This document shows positions 33,221 to 39,522 of a stretch of DNA of 39,522 nucleotides, one piece after another. The notes below the pieces were generated by a model. The model was given only the letters and a program-made list of their open reading frames with translations. It searched no databases and was not told the DNA's origin. Origin of the DNA: Deltaproteobacteria bacterium (GTDB lineage: Bacteria > Myxococcota_A > UBA796 > SXON01); contig BJHF01000060.1 in the NCBI GenBank assembly GCA_014191855.1, positions 1 through 39,522 of the forward strand, read 5' to 3'. The position numbers and the translations under genes were made by a program. The first letter of the stretch is position 1. Every line of letters begins with the position of its first letter.

Positions 33221-35288
33221 GCCGGGCGAGCGTCGCCAGCCCCAGGATCCCCAGCACGCCCACGAAGGCACTTGCGCCCTCAGGATTGCACGCCGTCGTC
33301 ACCACGATGGGCTCGCCGCGCGAGAAGTTCCGAGAGAGATTTTCGGGATCGACCCAAACCCGAGCGGTCGCCTGCGCCCATTTCTGCTCGCCGTGGGTGT
33401 CGCTCACGAGTGCATAGATCACCAGGTTGAGGCCGTCGCCGTCGCCGTCCACGCCGGGGCAGATGAACGTGGCCTCGCTCCCGGTAGCCCCCTGGAGCTC
33501 GGGGACCCTCGCGTCGGTGCCCCACTGCACCGCTGCGTCGGCGGGGAGCGCGACGAGCGTGGCGGTGATGGTCTCGCCGGTGAGGCAGGCGTCGGGCTCT
33601 ACGTCGATGTAGGCGACGAGGAGGTCGTCGTCGCGGGGGCAGCCGCCGGAAACATCAGCTTCATCCTTGAGACCGTCGCAATCGTTGTCGTAGCCGTCGC
33701 AGATCTCGGTGGCGAGCGGGGAGATCGCCGCGTCGCTGTCGTCGCAATCGTTGTCGCTTTCGCTGAACCCGTCGCCGTCGTCGTCGCCAACCGTGGTGTC
33801 GTTGTCCACGACGTCGTCGCAGTCGTTGTCCTCGGAGTCTACGCGCTCGGGGGCGCCGGGGTAGGTGTTGGCGTTGGCGTCGTCGCAGTCGCCGTCCGCC
33901 TCGGTCATGCCGTCGCCGTCGTCATCGAAGGTGTCGGTGTTGTCGTCGACCACGCCATCGCAATCGGTGTCCAGCCCGTCGAGGATCTCCAGGGCGAAAG
34001 GGTAGGTTGTTGACGCATTGTCGTCGCAGTCGCCGTCGGCAACGCCCCAACCGTCGCCGTCGGTATCATCGAGTGGCTCGGCGTCCACGCGAACGGGTAC
34101 GGTCACGTGGGTTTCGTTGCCGTGGAGGTCGGTCACGCTGATGTCGAGGGTGTCGGGCCCCGCCAGCAGGTCCCACGCGGGAATTCGGAGCGTCGCGCGC
34201 CCGCTGTCGTCTACCGGGTACGCGTCGAGCGAGACGAGGGCGACGCTGGAGCGGACGCGGATCCACAGCGACGAGGGCGGCTGGCTCTCGTCGGCCACCT
34301 CCCCGACAACCAGGACGGCTTCCTCCCGCACGAGGCGCTCGCCGGGGGTGGGGCTGAGCACCGCGAGCGTGGGGGCGGCGCTGTGCGCGGGAACCGTAGA
34401 GCGCAGGATAGCGATAGCGTTTGCGGATTCCGCCGTCGTCACGGTGGCGATACACGTCCGATCCCAAAAGGAGGTCGGGGTATAGGCGAATTCGATGTCG
34501 GCGCTGCGCTCGCCCGCGGCCAGGATCGTGCCGGCGGGCGGCGCGCTCGTGACAGCGAATTCGGGGCAGGAGGTGGTGACGGTGTCGATCGTCACCGGCG
34601 CGTCGCCGACATTCACCACGTTCATCGTGGCGAGGCTCGATCCGCCGTCGGGCCAGCGCCAAGCGAACTCGCCTACGGGCGGGTCCCAGGAGACGGCCAG
34701 GAAGGACGTGGAGGTGCCGCCATGCCCGTCCAGCCGCACGTGCTGTACGAAGTTGCGGGGGTCGCGATCTACCCACGCAAGGTCGTCGAGCGCGATTTCC
34801 GCGGCTTCAACACGCATTCCTGCGAGGTAGGTACCGGTCTGGTCGGGCGTGAACACGGTCACGGCTTCGATCTCGCAGCCCGGGTCGAGCACGATCGGAT
34901 CGTCGCTGTGCGTGTACCCGTCAGCACAGTACTTCTCGGGGTCGAAGCCGGTGTCTTCCGTCGGGATGTCGCCGGTGTGCCCGGTCCCCCCCGAGCCGCC
35001 GCCGGTGTCTCCCTTTGCGCTCGCGGTCACCACGTCTTCCCCGCAGCCGGCGCGGACTTGCCGCCAGTGCGCGCAGAAGGCGTCGTCGGTGGCATCCACG
35101 CGGAGCCCCATCGGGAGGCCGCCCGTGTTGCGAACGGTCGTGCTCTGCGATGTCCAGGTGTTCACCTCCACGTCCCCAAAGTCGAAGGCCTCCCCCTCGA
35201 TTTCGAGGCGCGCCCGCTCGCCCGAGAAAACGCCGGTTTCGTCCACACTTACCGTGTATGCGCAGCCGAGAGCGAACAGCAGGGTCAT
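33189..35288 (-). CDS. Large MopE-type repeat lipoprotein with a MYXO-CTERM-like tail
   Basis: A 699-residue protein. MTLLFALGC is a lipobox with C9. An Ig-like beta region (VNTWTSQSTTVRNTGGLPMG) and a Gly/Thr linker with two cysteine-containing loops follow, then more Ig-like domains (about 185-380). Three Asp-rich MopE-type repeats lie at about 395-545, each of the form DDDGDGF, NDCDD, and ICDGYDNDCDG. The C-terminus has ACNPEGA, a hydrophobic helix (AFVGVLGILGLATLA) and RRRR, the layout of a MYXO-CTERM/PEP-CTERM sorting signal. It should be displayed at the cell surface. A lipobox and a sorting tail on the same protein are unusual. The start codon overlaps the upstream gene's stop codon (ATGA). 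Confidence 0.85.
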   Translation of the reverse strand: MTLLFALGCAYTVSVDETGVFSGERARLEIEGEAFDFGDVEVNTWTSQSTTVRNTGGLPMGLRVDATDDAFCAHWRQVRAGCGEDVVTASAKGDTGGGSGGTGHTGDIPTEDTGFDPEKYCADGYTHSDDPIVLDPGCEIEAVTVFTPDQTGTYLAGMRVEAAEIALDDLAWVDRDPRNFVQHVRLDGHGGTSTSFLAVSWDPPVGEFAWRWPDGGSSLATMNVVNVGDAPVTIDTVTTSCPEFAVTSAPPAGTILAAGERSADIEFAYTPTSFWDRTCIATVTTAESANAIAILRSTVPAHSAAPTLAVLSPTPGERLVREEAVLVVGEVADESQPPSSLWIRVRSSVALVSLDAYPVDDSGRATLRIPAWDLLAGPDTLDISVTDLHGNETHVTVPVRVDAEPLDDTDGDGWGVADGDCDDNASTTYPFALEILDGLDTDCDGVVDDNTDTFDDDGDGMTEADGDCDDANANTYPGAPERVDSEDNDCDDVVDNDTTVGDDDGDGFSESDNDCDDSDAAISPLATEICDGYDNDCDGLKDEADVSGGCPRDDDLLVAYIDVEPDACLTGETITATLVALPADAAVQWGTDARVPELQGATGSEATFICPGVDGDGDGLNLVIYALVSDTHGEQKWAQATARVWVDPENLSRNFSRGEPIVVTTACNPEGASAFVGVLGILGLATLARRRRDAPKPPA
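33655..34070 (-). repeat. Tandem DNA repeats encoding the MopE-type Asp/Cys modules
   Basis: About three degenerate units of 130-140 bp, built from runs related to GTCGTCGCAGTCGCCGTC on the given strand, each encoding one Asp-rich metal-binding module of the lipoprotein. This is coding sequence and not a CRISPR array: the units have no constant repeat with unique spacers. Edges are approximate. Confidence 0.6.
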
Positions 35289-36217
35289 GGGAAGCTCCCC
35301 AGCACACGCTCAGCGGTGATCGAAAACCCGATCGCGAAGGGGCTGAGCTGCTGCCACGCGTGCTCGGATTCGAGCTCGATGTTCGTGACCGCGAAGTAGG
35401 CCCCGGGGCGTGCGATGAGCCAGAGCGGCCCGGCCGGGAGGGTTGCTTCGTACTCCAGCGCGCCGACGGGGAACAAAAGCTCGCCGTGAAGCTGGCCCCC
35501 GGCCATGATCTCGGCGCGGCCCAGACCCACGGAAGCCACGAGCCCGCGCCAGCCAACCGTGGCGCGCACCGCGTCGCGCTCGACGGTGGCGTCCACCCAC
35601 CGGGTGGTGGCGGGCGCGCCGGCTTCGACCACGAGCCCCAGCGAGAAGGTGCGGGTGATCCGTGCGCCCCCGGAGACGGAGAGCCCCAATCGTGGCATTA
35701 TCTCTGCGGAAACGCCGGCTTGCAGGCCGAGGCCGACGACCCAGCCGAGCGGGACGGGGCGCGGCGGGGGCGGTCCGGCCGGGAGCGCCCCTGCGGTCCC
35801 GTACCGCTCGCGGCCGGCCAGCCGGTCCTGCTCGCGAAGCTCGGCCCGGGTGAGCCGGGTCTCCTCAGCGGCTGCGGCAACGACCTCGGCGGGCACGAGG
35901 AATTCGGGCGCCGGTGGCTGAAGATCGGTCGCGTTGGGAAGCGGTCCGCCCTCAGCGGCGAGGTGCGCCGTGAGCCAGAGGATGGCGTGGCGCTCAGCGG
36001 GAGAAACGGGCGCCGGGACAGGAAAGTTGGCGGTTGGATCCGCCGGTCGGGTCAGCGCCCACTGGGCGCCCTCGTGGGTGAGGAGGAAGTCGGGAGCCTC
36101 CGCGACGAGCGTGACTCCCGCCGCCTCGGCCAGCGCCCGCCACGCCTCCGCATCCTCGCCCGGCGGGAGCTGGAGCGTGCCCGCGTGGGCCGCTGCGAGG
36201 AGGAGGAAAGCCAACAT
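35285..36217 (-). CDS. Secreted, probably outer-membrane-associated protein
   Basis: A 310-residue protein with the short signal sequence MLAFLLLAAAHAG. The first half (about 20-150) is soluble and helical, with one unit like LQLPPGEDAEAWRALAEAAG. After a Pro-rich hinge (PAGPPPPRPVPLG) the last 160 residues alternate as in a beta barrel (GWVVGLGLQAGVSAEIMPRL, RTFSLGLVVEAGAPATTRW, AIGFSITAERVLGSFP). The stop codon overlaps the start of the large MopE-type gene by 4 nt, so the two are translationally coupled and may work together at the surface. The perfect palindrome lies just upstream. Confidence 0.75.
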   Translation of the reverse strand: MLAFLLLAAAHAGTLQLPPGEDAEAWRALAEAAGVTLVAEAPDFLLTHEGAQWALTRPADPTANFPVPAPVSPAERHAILWLTAHLAAEGGPLPNATDLQPPAPEFLVPAEVVAAAAEETRLTRAELREQDRLAGRERYGTAGALPAGPPPPRPVPLGWVVGLGLQAGVSAEIMPRLGLSVSGGARITRTFSLGLVVEAGAPATTRWVDATVERDAVRATVGWRGLVASVGLGRAEIMAGGQLHGELLFPVGALEYEATLPAGPLWLIARPGAYFAVTNIELESEHAWQQLSPFAIGFSITAERVLGSFP

Positions 36218-36231
36218 CCCGGGCAGTGTAG

Positions 36232-36257
36232 CCGCAAGGGGTCACCGCAAGGGGTCA
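36232..36257. repeat. 13-bp direct tandem repeat (CCGCAAGGGGTCA, two units)
   Basis: Two identical units at 36232-36244 and 36245-36257. The second overlaps the left end of the 59-bp palindrome, so its end looks like a duplicated junction. Confidence 0.75.
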
Positions 36258-36308
36258 GGACGGTGCCATTGCGATTGAGTCAATCGCAATGGCACCGTCC
36301 TGACCCCT
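36250..36308. repeat. Perfect 59-bp palindrome (REP/MITE-like or terminator-like)
   Basis: Arms 36250-36278 and 36280-36308 match at all 29 positions around the centre base at 36279. The outer part GGGGTCAGGACGGTGCC resembles the ends of palindromes that accompany REP-associated tyrosine transposases in many environmental genomes; that comparison is from memory. The right arm covers two bases of the stop codon of the hydrolase gene. As RNA it would form a very stable hairpin after that gene. No transposase gene is nearby. Confidence 0.85.
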
Positions 36309-37335
36309 ACTGCCTGTGGTTCAGCGTGCGGTCGAAGAAGCCGGCGGCGGTGGAGGCGGTGATGGCGCGGCCTTCGGCAGGATCGAGGTAGGTAAAGACT
36401 TCGCCGGTGGCTTCGCGGGTGTCGTCGCCGCAGCCGGGCATGAAGTCGGCGGTGAGGCCGACGAGATCGCTGGGGGACCAGTGGCCGGCGTCGGCGACGT
36501 CCACCTCCCAGGCCTCGGCCGGCGCAGCCTCGAAGTTGGCGTGCATCAGCAGGTTGCCGACCTCGCCGACGCTGTGATCTTCAAGCAGGCGCATGAACAT
36601 GAGCGGCGCGTCGAGAAGCTCCATCGAAACGCCGGGGAGCAAGGGGTTTTCGGGCGGGGCGCCGACGAACATCGCGGAGACAGGCCCGCCATCCGTGCCG
36701 AGCCGATCCTGGAGCGTGATCGCAGCCGTTACCGCCCCGAAGCTGTGGCCGAAGGCGCCGACGCGCGCGGGGTCGATGTCCAGGGCGAACGTGCCATCCA
36801 GGGCGGCGTCGAGGGCGTGGGTGAGATCGGCTTCGCGCAGGGCGAGGGTGGACGCGTCGAGGGGGAGAAGTGCGCCGGCGAGCGAGTCGAAGAGCGTGTC
36901 GCCGGGATGGTCGGGCGCCACGACGACGAAGCCGTGGCTGGCGAGGTGCACGGCCACGGAGGCGGTGGAGAAGCGCGTGCAACCGTGGCAATGCGACATG
37001 AGGACGAGCGGCCAGGGGCCGGCGCTCGCGATGGGCGTGTCGAGGCCAGCGGCGCTCGTGAGGCTTGGGCAGCTCTCGGGCGCAGCGGCGAGGAGTCCGG
37101 CGTAGGTGGCCGCCGCTTCCTCGTCCACGAGCAACGCCTCGATGGGCTCGGCGGTCGCGGGCGGCGCCCCAGCGGGCGCCCAAACCTCCACGTTGAAGCT
37201 GCGCGCCGTGCTCGCGTCGGTGAGGGACCAGGTGTGGCGGGTGGCCGCGTAGGGGCCGGGCGCGGCGTAGTCCACCGGCGTGTCGGTCACGGTGGCGGGG
37301 TCTGGGGCGCAGGCGAGGAGGAGGAGCTGGAGCAT
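36307..37335 (-). CDS. Alpha/beta-hydrolase lipoprotein
   Basis: Starting at the ATG at 37335 gives 342 residues beginning MLQLLLLAC (lipobox C9). The frame is open to 37407, but that part is basic, is encoded by repeat copy 4 and would hide the signal. The fold is an alpha/beta hydrolase of the PAF-acetylhydrolase/chlorophyllase-like type: strand [13 protein letters not shown] (oxyanion region), [15 protein letters not shown], nucleophile elbow GAFGHSFGA with the catalytic Ser, acid region near [13 protein letters not shown], and the His in [12 protein letters not shown]. It is probably an esterase or lipase at the envelope. The substrate is unknown. The palindrome overlaps its stop codon. 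Confidence 0.82.
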   Translation of the reverse strand: MLQLLLLACAPDPATVTDTPVDYAAPGPYAATRHTWSLTDASTARSFNVEVWAPAGAPPATAEPIEALLVDEEAAATYAGLLAAAPESCPSLTSAAGLDTPIASAGPWPLVLMSHCHGCTRFSTASVAVHLASHGFVVVAPDHPGDTLFDSLAGALLPLDASTLALREADLTHALDAALDGTFALDIDPARVGAFGHSFGAVTAAITLQDRLGTDGGPVSAMFVGAPPENPLLPGVSMELLDAPLMFMRLLEDHSVGEVGNLLMHANFEAAPAEAWEVDVADAGHWSPSDLVGLTADFMPGCGDDTREATGEVFTYLDPAEGRAITASTAAGFFDRTLNHRQ

Positions 37336-37352
37336 CGCGAAGAGTCTACTGC

Positions 37353-37410
37353 GGCGCCGCGATGCCGGGCGAAGCACGCGCGGCCCGGGAAGCTGGGCCT
37401 GCGGCATCGC
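37353..37410 (-). repeat. Structured intergenic repeat, copy 4 (inverted)
   Basis: On the minus strand the stem GCGATGCC (37410-37403) pairs with GGCATCGC (37366-37359), spanning 52 nt as in copies 1 and 2, and is followed by GGCGCC (37358-37353). The core shares only GGCC and CTTCC with the others. It lies between the hydrolase start and the acnB start, which diverge. Confidence 0.6.
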
Positions 37411-37444
37411 CCCGGTTAGTCTGCGCCCCCCTTCGAGGTCCCCG

Positions 37445-39522
37445 ATGTTGGAAGCCTACCGCGCCGCCGCCGCCGAACGTTCCGCACTGGGCATCCCGCC
37501 GCTGCCGCTCACCGCGGCGCAGATGATCGATCTCATCGGGCTGCTGGAGGCGCCTCCCGCGGGGGAAGCGGCGTTCCTCCTTGATCTCATCACGTATCGG
37601 GTGCCGGCGGGCGTGGACGACGCGGCGCAGGTGAAGGCGGCGTTTCTCACCGAGGTGGCCAAGGGCGAACGCCCCTGTCCGCTGATCTCCAGGGAGAAGG
37701 CGACGGAATTGCTGGGTACGATGGTGGGCGGGTACAACGTCGCCCCGCTGATCGCGCTGTTGGAGGACGAGGCCGTGGCACCGGTGGCGGCCAAGGCGCT
37801 GAAGCACACGCTGTTGATGTTCGATTTTGTCAATGACGTGGTGCACAAGGCGGAGGCGGGGAATTCGCTGGCGAAGGAGGTCGTGCAGAGCTGGGCGGAT
37901 GCGGAGTGGTTTACGTCTCGCGCGGCGTTGCCCGAGAAGGTGACGGTGACGGTGTTCAAGGTGAACGGCGAAACCAACACCGACGATTTGTCCCCCGCGC
38001 CCGACGCGTGGAGTCGCCCAGACATCCCGCTGCACGCCATCGCGATGCTGAAGAACGCTCGTGACGGAATCGTTCCCGACGAGCCGGGCACGCGCGGTCC
38101 GATGAAGCTGTTGGCGGAATTGGGCGCCAAAGGGCACCCGGTGGCCTATGTGGGCGACGTGGTGGGCACGGGCAGCTCCCGCAAGTCGGCGACGAATTCG
38201 GTGCTGTGGTGGACGGGGGACGATATTCCCTTTGTGCCGAACAAGCGCTTCGGTGGGTTCTGTTTGGGGAACAAGATCGCGCCGATCTTCTTCAACACGC
38301 AGGAGGATGCTGGCGCGTTGGCGATCGAGTGCGATGTCTCGCAATTGAACATGGGCGACACGATTGACATCTACCCCTACGCCGGGCGCGTGGAAAAGAA
38401 TGGCACGGTGGTCGCGACCTTCCAACACAAATCGGAAGTGTTGCTGGACGAGGTTCGTGCGGGTGGCCGGATCAACCTGATCATCGGCCGCGGGCTGACG
38501 ACGCGGGCTCGCGAGGCGTTGGGGCTGCCCGCCAGCACCGTATTCCGCTTGCCGAAGCCGCCTGTCGACACGCACAAGGGCTTCACGCTCGCCCAAAAGA
38601 TGGTGGGGCGGGCCTGCGGTTTGGCCGAGGGGCACGGAATTCGGCCGGGTACGTACTGCGAGCCGCGGATGACGTCGGTGGGCAGCCAGGACACGACCGG
38701 GCCGATGACGCGCGATGAGCTCAAGGATCTCGCGTGCCTCGGCTTCTCGGCCGATCTGGTCATGCAGAGTTTCTGTCACACGGCGGCGTACCCCAAGCTG
38801 GTGGACGTGAAGACGCACCGCACGCTGCCCGAGTTCATGACGAACCGCGGCGGCGTTTCGCTCCGCCCTGGGGATGGCATCATCCACTCCTGGCTCAACC
38901 GGCTGTTGCTGCCAGACACCTGCGGCACCGGCGGCGACTCGCACACGCGCTTCCCGATCGGGATTTCGTTCCCCGCTGGTTCCGGCTTGGTGGCGTTCGC
39001 GGCTGCGACGGGCGTGATGCCGCTGGACATGCCGGAGTCGGTGCTGGTGCGGTTCAAGGGCACGATGCAGCCTGGGATCACCCTGCGCGACCTCGTCAAC
39101 GCCATCCCCTACTACGCGATCAAGGCGGGGCTGTTGACCGTGGAGAAGAAGGGGAAGAAGAACGTGTTCTCGGGGCGTATTCTGGAGATCGAGGGGCTGC
39201 CCGACCTGAAGATCGAGCAGGCGTTTGAGCTGACGGACGCCTCGGCGGAGCGGTCGGCCGCGGGCTGCACGGTCCGCCTCAACCGCGAGCCGGTGGTGGA
39301 GTACCTTCGCAGCAATGTGGCGCTGATGAAGTGGATGATCGCCGAGGGCTATGCGGATGCGCGCACGCTCGGCCGGAGGATCAAGGCGATGGAGGCGTGG
39401 ATCGCCTCGGGGGTGCTGCTACAGCCTGACGCGGATGCCGAATATGCCACCGTGATCGACATTGACCTGGCCGAGATCACTGAGCCGTTGCTCGCTTGCC
39501 CGAATGATCCGGACGACATCAA
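37445..39522 (+). CDS. acnB: Aconitate hydratase B (gene runs off the window)
   Basis: The ATG at 37445 begins [22 protein letters not shown], the classic AcnB start, and about 692 residues are visible of roughly 860 expected. It isomerises citrate to isocitrate in the TCA cycle and often 2-methylisocitrate in propionate catabolism. Strongly conserved blocks include [56 protein letters not shown] and [20 protein letters not shown]. The AcnB-specific N-terminal HEAT-like domain is present. The 4Fe-4S-binding cysteines lie beyond the end of the window. No stop codon is reached. AGG precedes the start codon. Confidence 0.97.
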   Translation, partial: MLEAYRAAAAERSALGIPPLPLTAAQMIDLIGLLEAPPAGEAAFLLDLITYRVPAGVDDAAQVKAAFLTEVAKGERPCPLISREKATELLGTMVGGYNVAPLIALLEDEAVAPVAAKALKHTLLMFDFVNDVVHKAEAGNSLAKEVVQSWADAEWFTSRAALPEKVTVTVFKVNGETNTDDLSPAPDAWSRPDIPLHAIAMLKNARDGIVPDEPGTRGPMKLLAELGAKGHPVAYVGDVVGTGSSRKSATNSVLWWTGDDIPFVPNKRFGGFCLGNKIAPIFFNTQEDAGALAIECDVSQLNMGDTIDIYPYAGRVEKNGTVVATFQHKSEVLLDEVRAGGRINLIIGRGLTTRAREALGLPASTVFRLPKPPVDTHKGFTLAQKMVGRACGLAEGHGIRPGTYCEPRMTSVGSQDTTGPMTRDELKDLACLGFSADLVMQSFCHTAAYPKLVDVKTHRTLPEFMTNRGGVSLRPGDGIIHSWLNRLLLPDTCGTGGDSHTRFPIGISFPAGSGLVAFAAATGVMPLDMPESVLVRFKGTMQPGITLRDLVNAIPYYAIKAGLLTVEKKGKKNVFSGRILEIEGLPDLKIEQAFELTDASAERSAAGCTVRLNREPVVEYLRSNVALMKWMIAEGYADARTLGRRIKAMEAWIASGVLLQPDADAEYATVIDIDLAEITEPLLACPNDPDDI

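Noticed and set aside
33655..34070. CRISPR-like array
   Set aside because: The repetition encodes Asp/Cys protein modules in frame; there is no constant repeat with unique spacers and no cas gene.
36250..36308. Classical Rho-independent terminator
   Set aside because: The arms are far longer than usual and there is no T run on either side; termination may still be a side effect.

Overview
The window (39.5 kb, very GC-rich, tightly packed, no gene-free stretch longer than about 265 bp) looks like the chromosome of a member of the Myxococcota or a close deltaproteobacterial-type lineage. Pointers are an AgmX/PglI-type C-terminal domain behind an FHA-like domain, MopE-like DxDxDG/DCDD repeat proteins, a MYXO-CTERM-like tail, Thr-Gly-Glu-rich lipoprotein linkers and many lipoproteins. 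I see no rRNA, tRNA, CRISPR array or transposase gene.

Layout. 1-3.3 kb: the end of an unknown gene, a MopE/LamG-like gene that seems to have lost its export signal, an Rrf2 regulator followed 2 nt later by a SAM methyltransferase, and a VOC/glyoxalase-like gene. 3.4-17 kb: a nucleic-acid-processing neighbourhood. It holds a 1650-residue fusion of a DnaQ-like exonuclease, a RecQ-like helicase and a UvrD-like helicase, a lipoprotein, a PLD-SF2 helicase-DUF3427 protein, two COG3541/RlaP-like nucleotidyltransferases in abutting convergent genes, and a helicase-associated (Helicase_C_3-like) protein with no helicase of its own, translationally coupled to a 72-residue protein. 17-19.6 kb: a lipoprotein built from two flagellin-D1-like repeats, a PepSY-like secreted protein and two unknown proteins. 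19.7-28 kb: the FHA/AgmX-like membrane protein, leuS, a small lipoprotein, glpD, a TTG-start lipoprotein and a multi-spanning GT-C-like membrane protein. 28-31.8 kb: a tightly overlapping ABC-2 permease/GldG-like/DUF4340 operon without its ATPase. 31.9-37.3 kb: a His-rich beta-barrel protein, a large MopE-type lipoprotein with a sorting tail, a secreted barrel-like protein coupled to it, and an alpha/beta-hydrolase lipoprotein. The window ends inside acnB.

Four copies of one structured intergenic repeat (about 52-53 bp plus a GCGCC box) lie at 3331, 9391, 33162 and 37353 (the last inverted). Their terminal stems differ in sequence but stay paired. A separate perfect 59-bp palindrome lies at 36250-36308.

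The best candidates for undescribed biology are the exonuclease-RecQ-UvrD fusion with its helicase/nucleotidyltransferase neighbours, the tandem flagellin-like lipoprotein at 16934-18001, and the four-copy structured repeat. Function for all three is inference. Motif assignments were made by eye, not by a database search.
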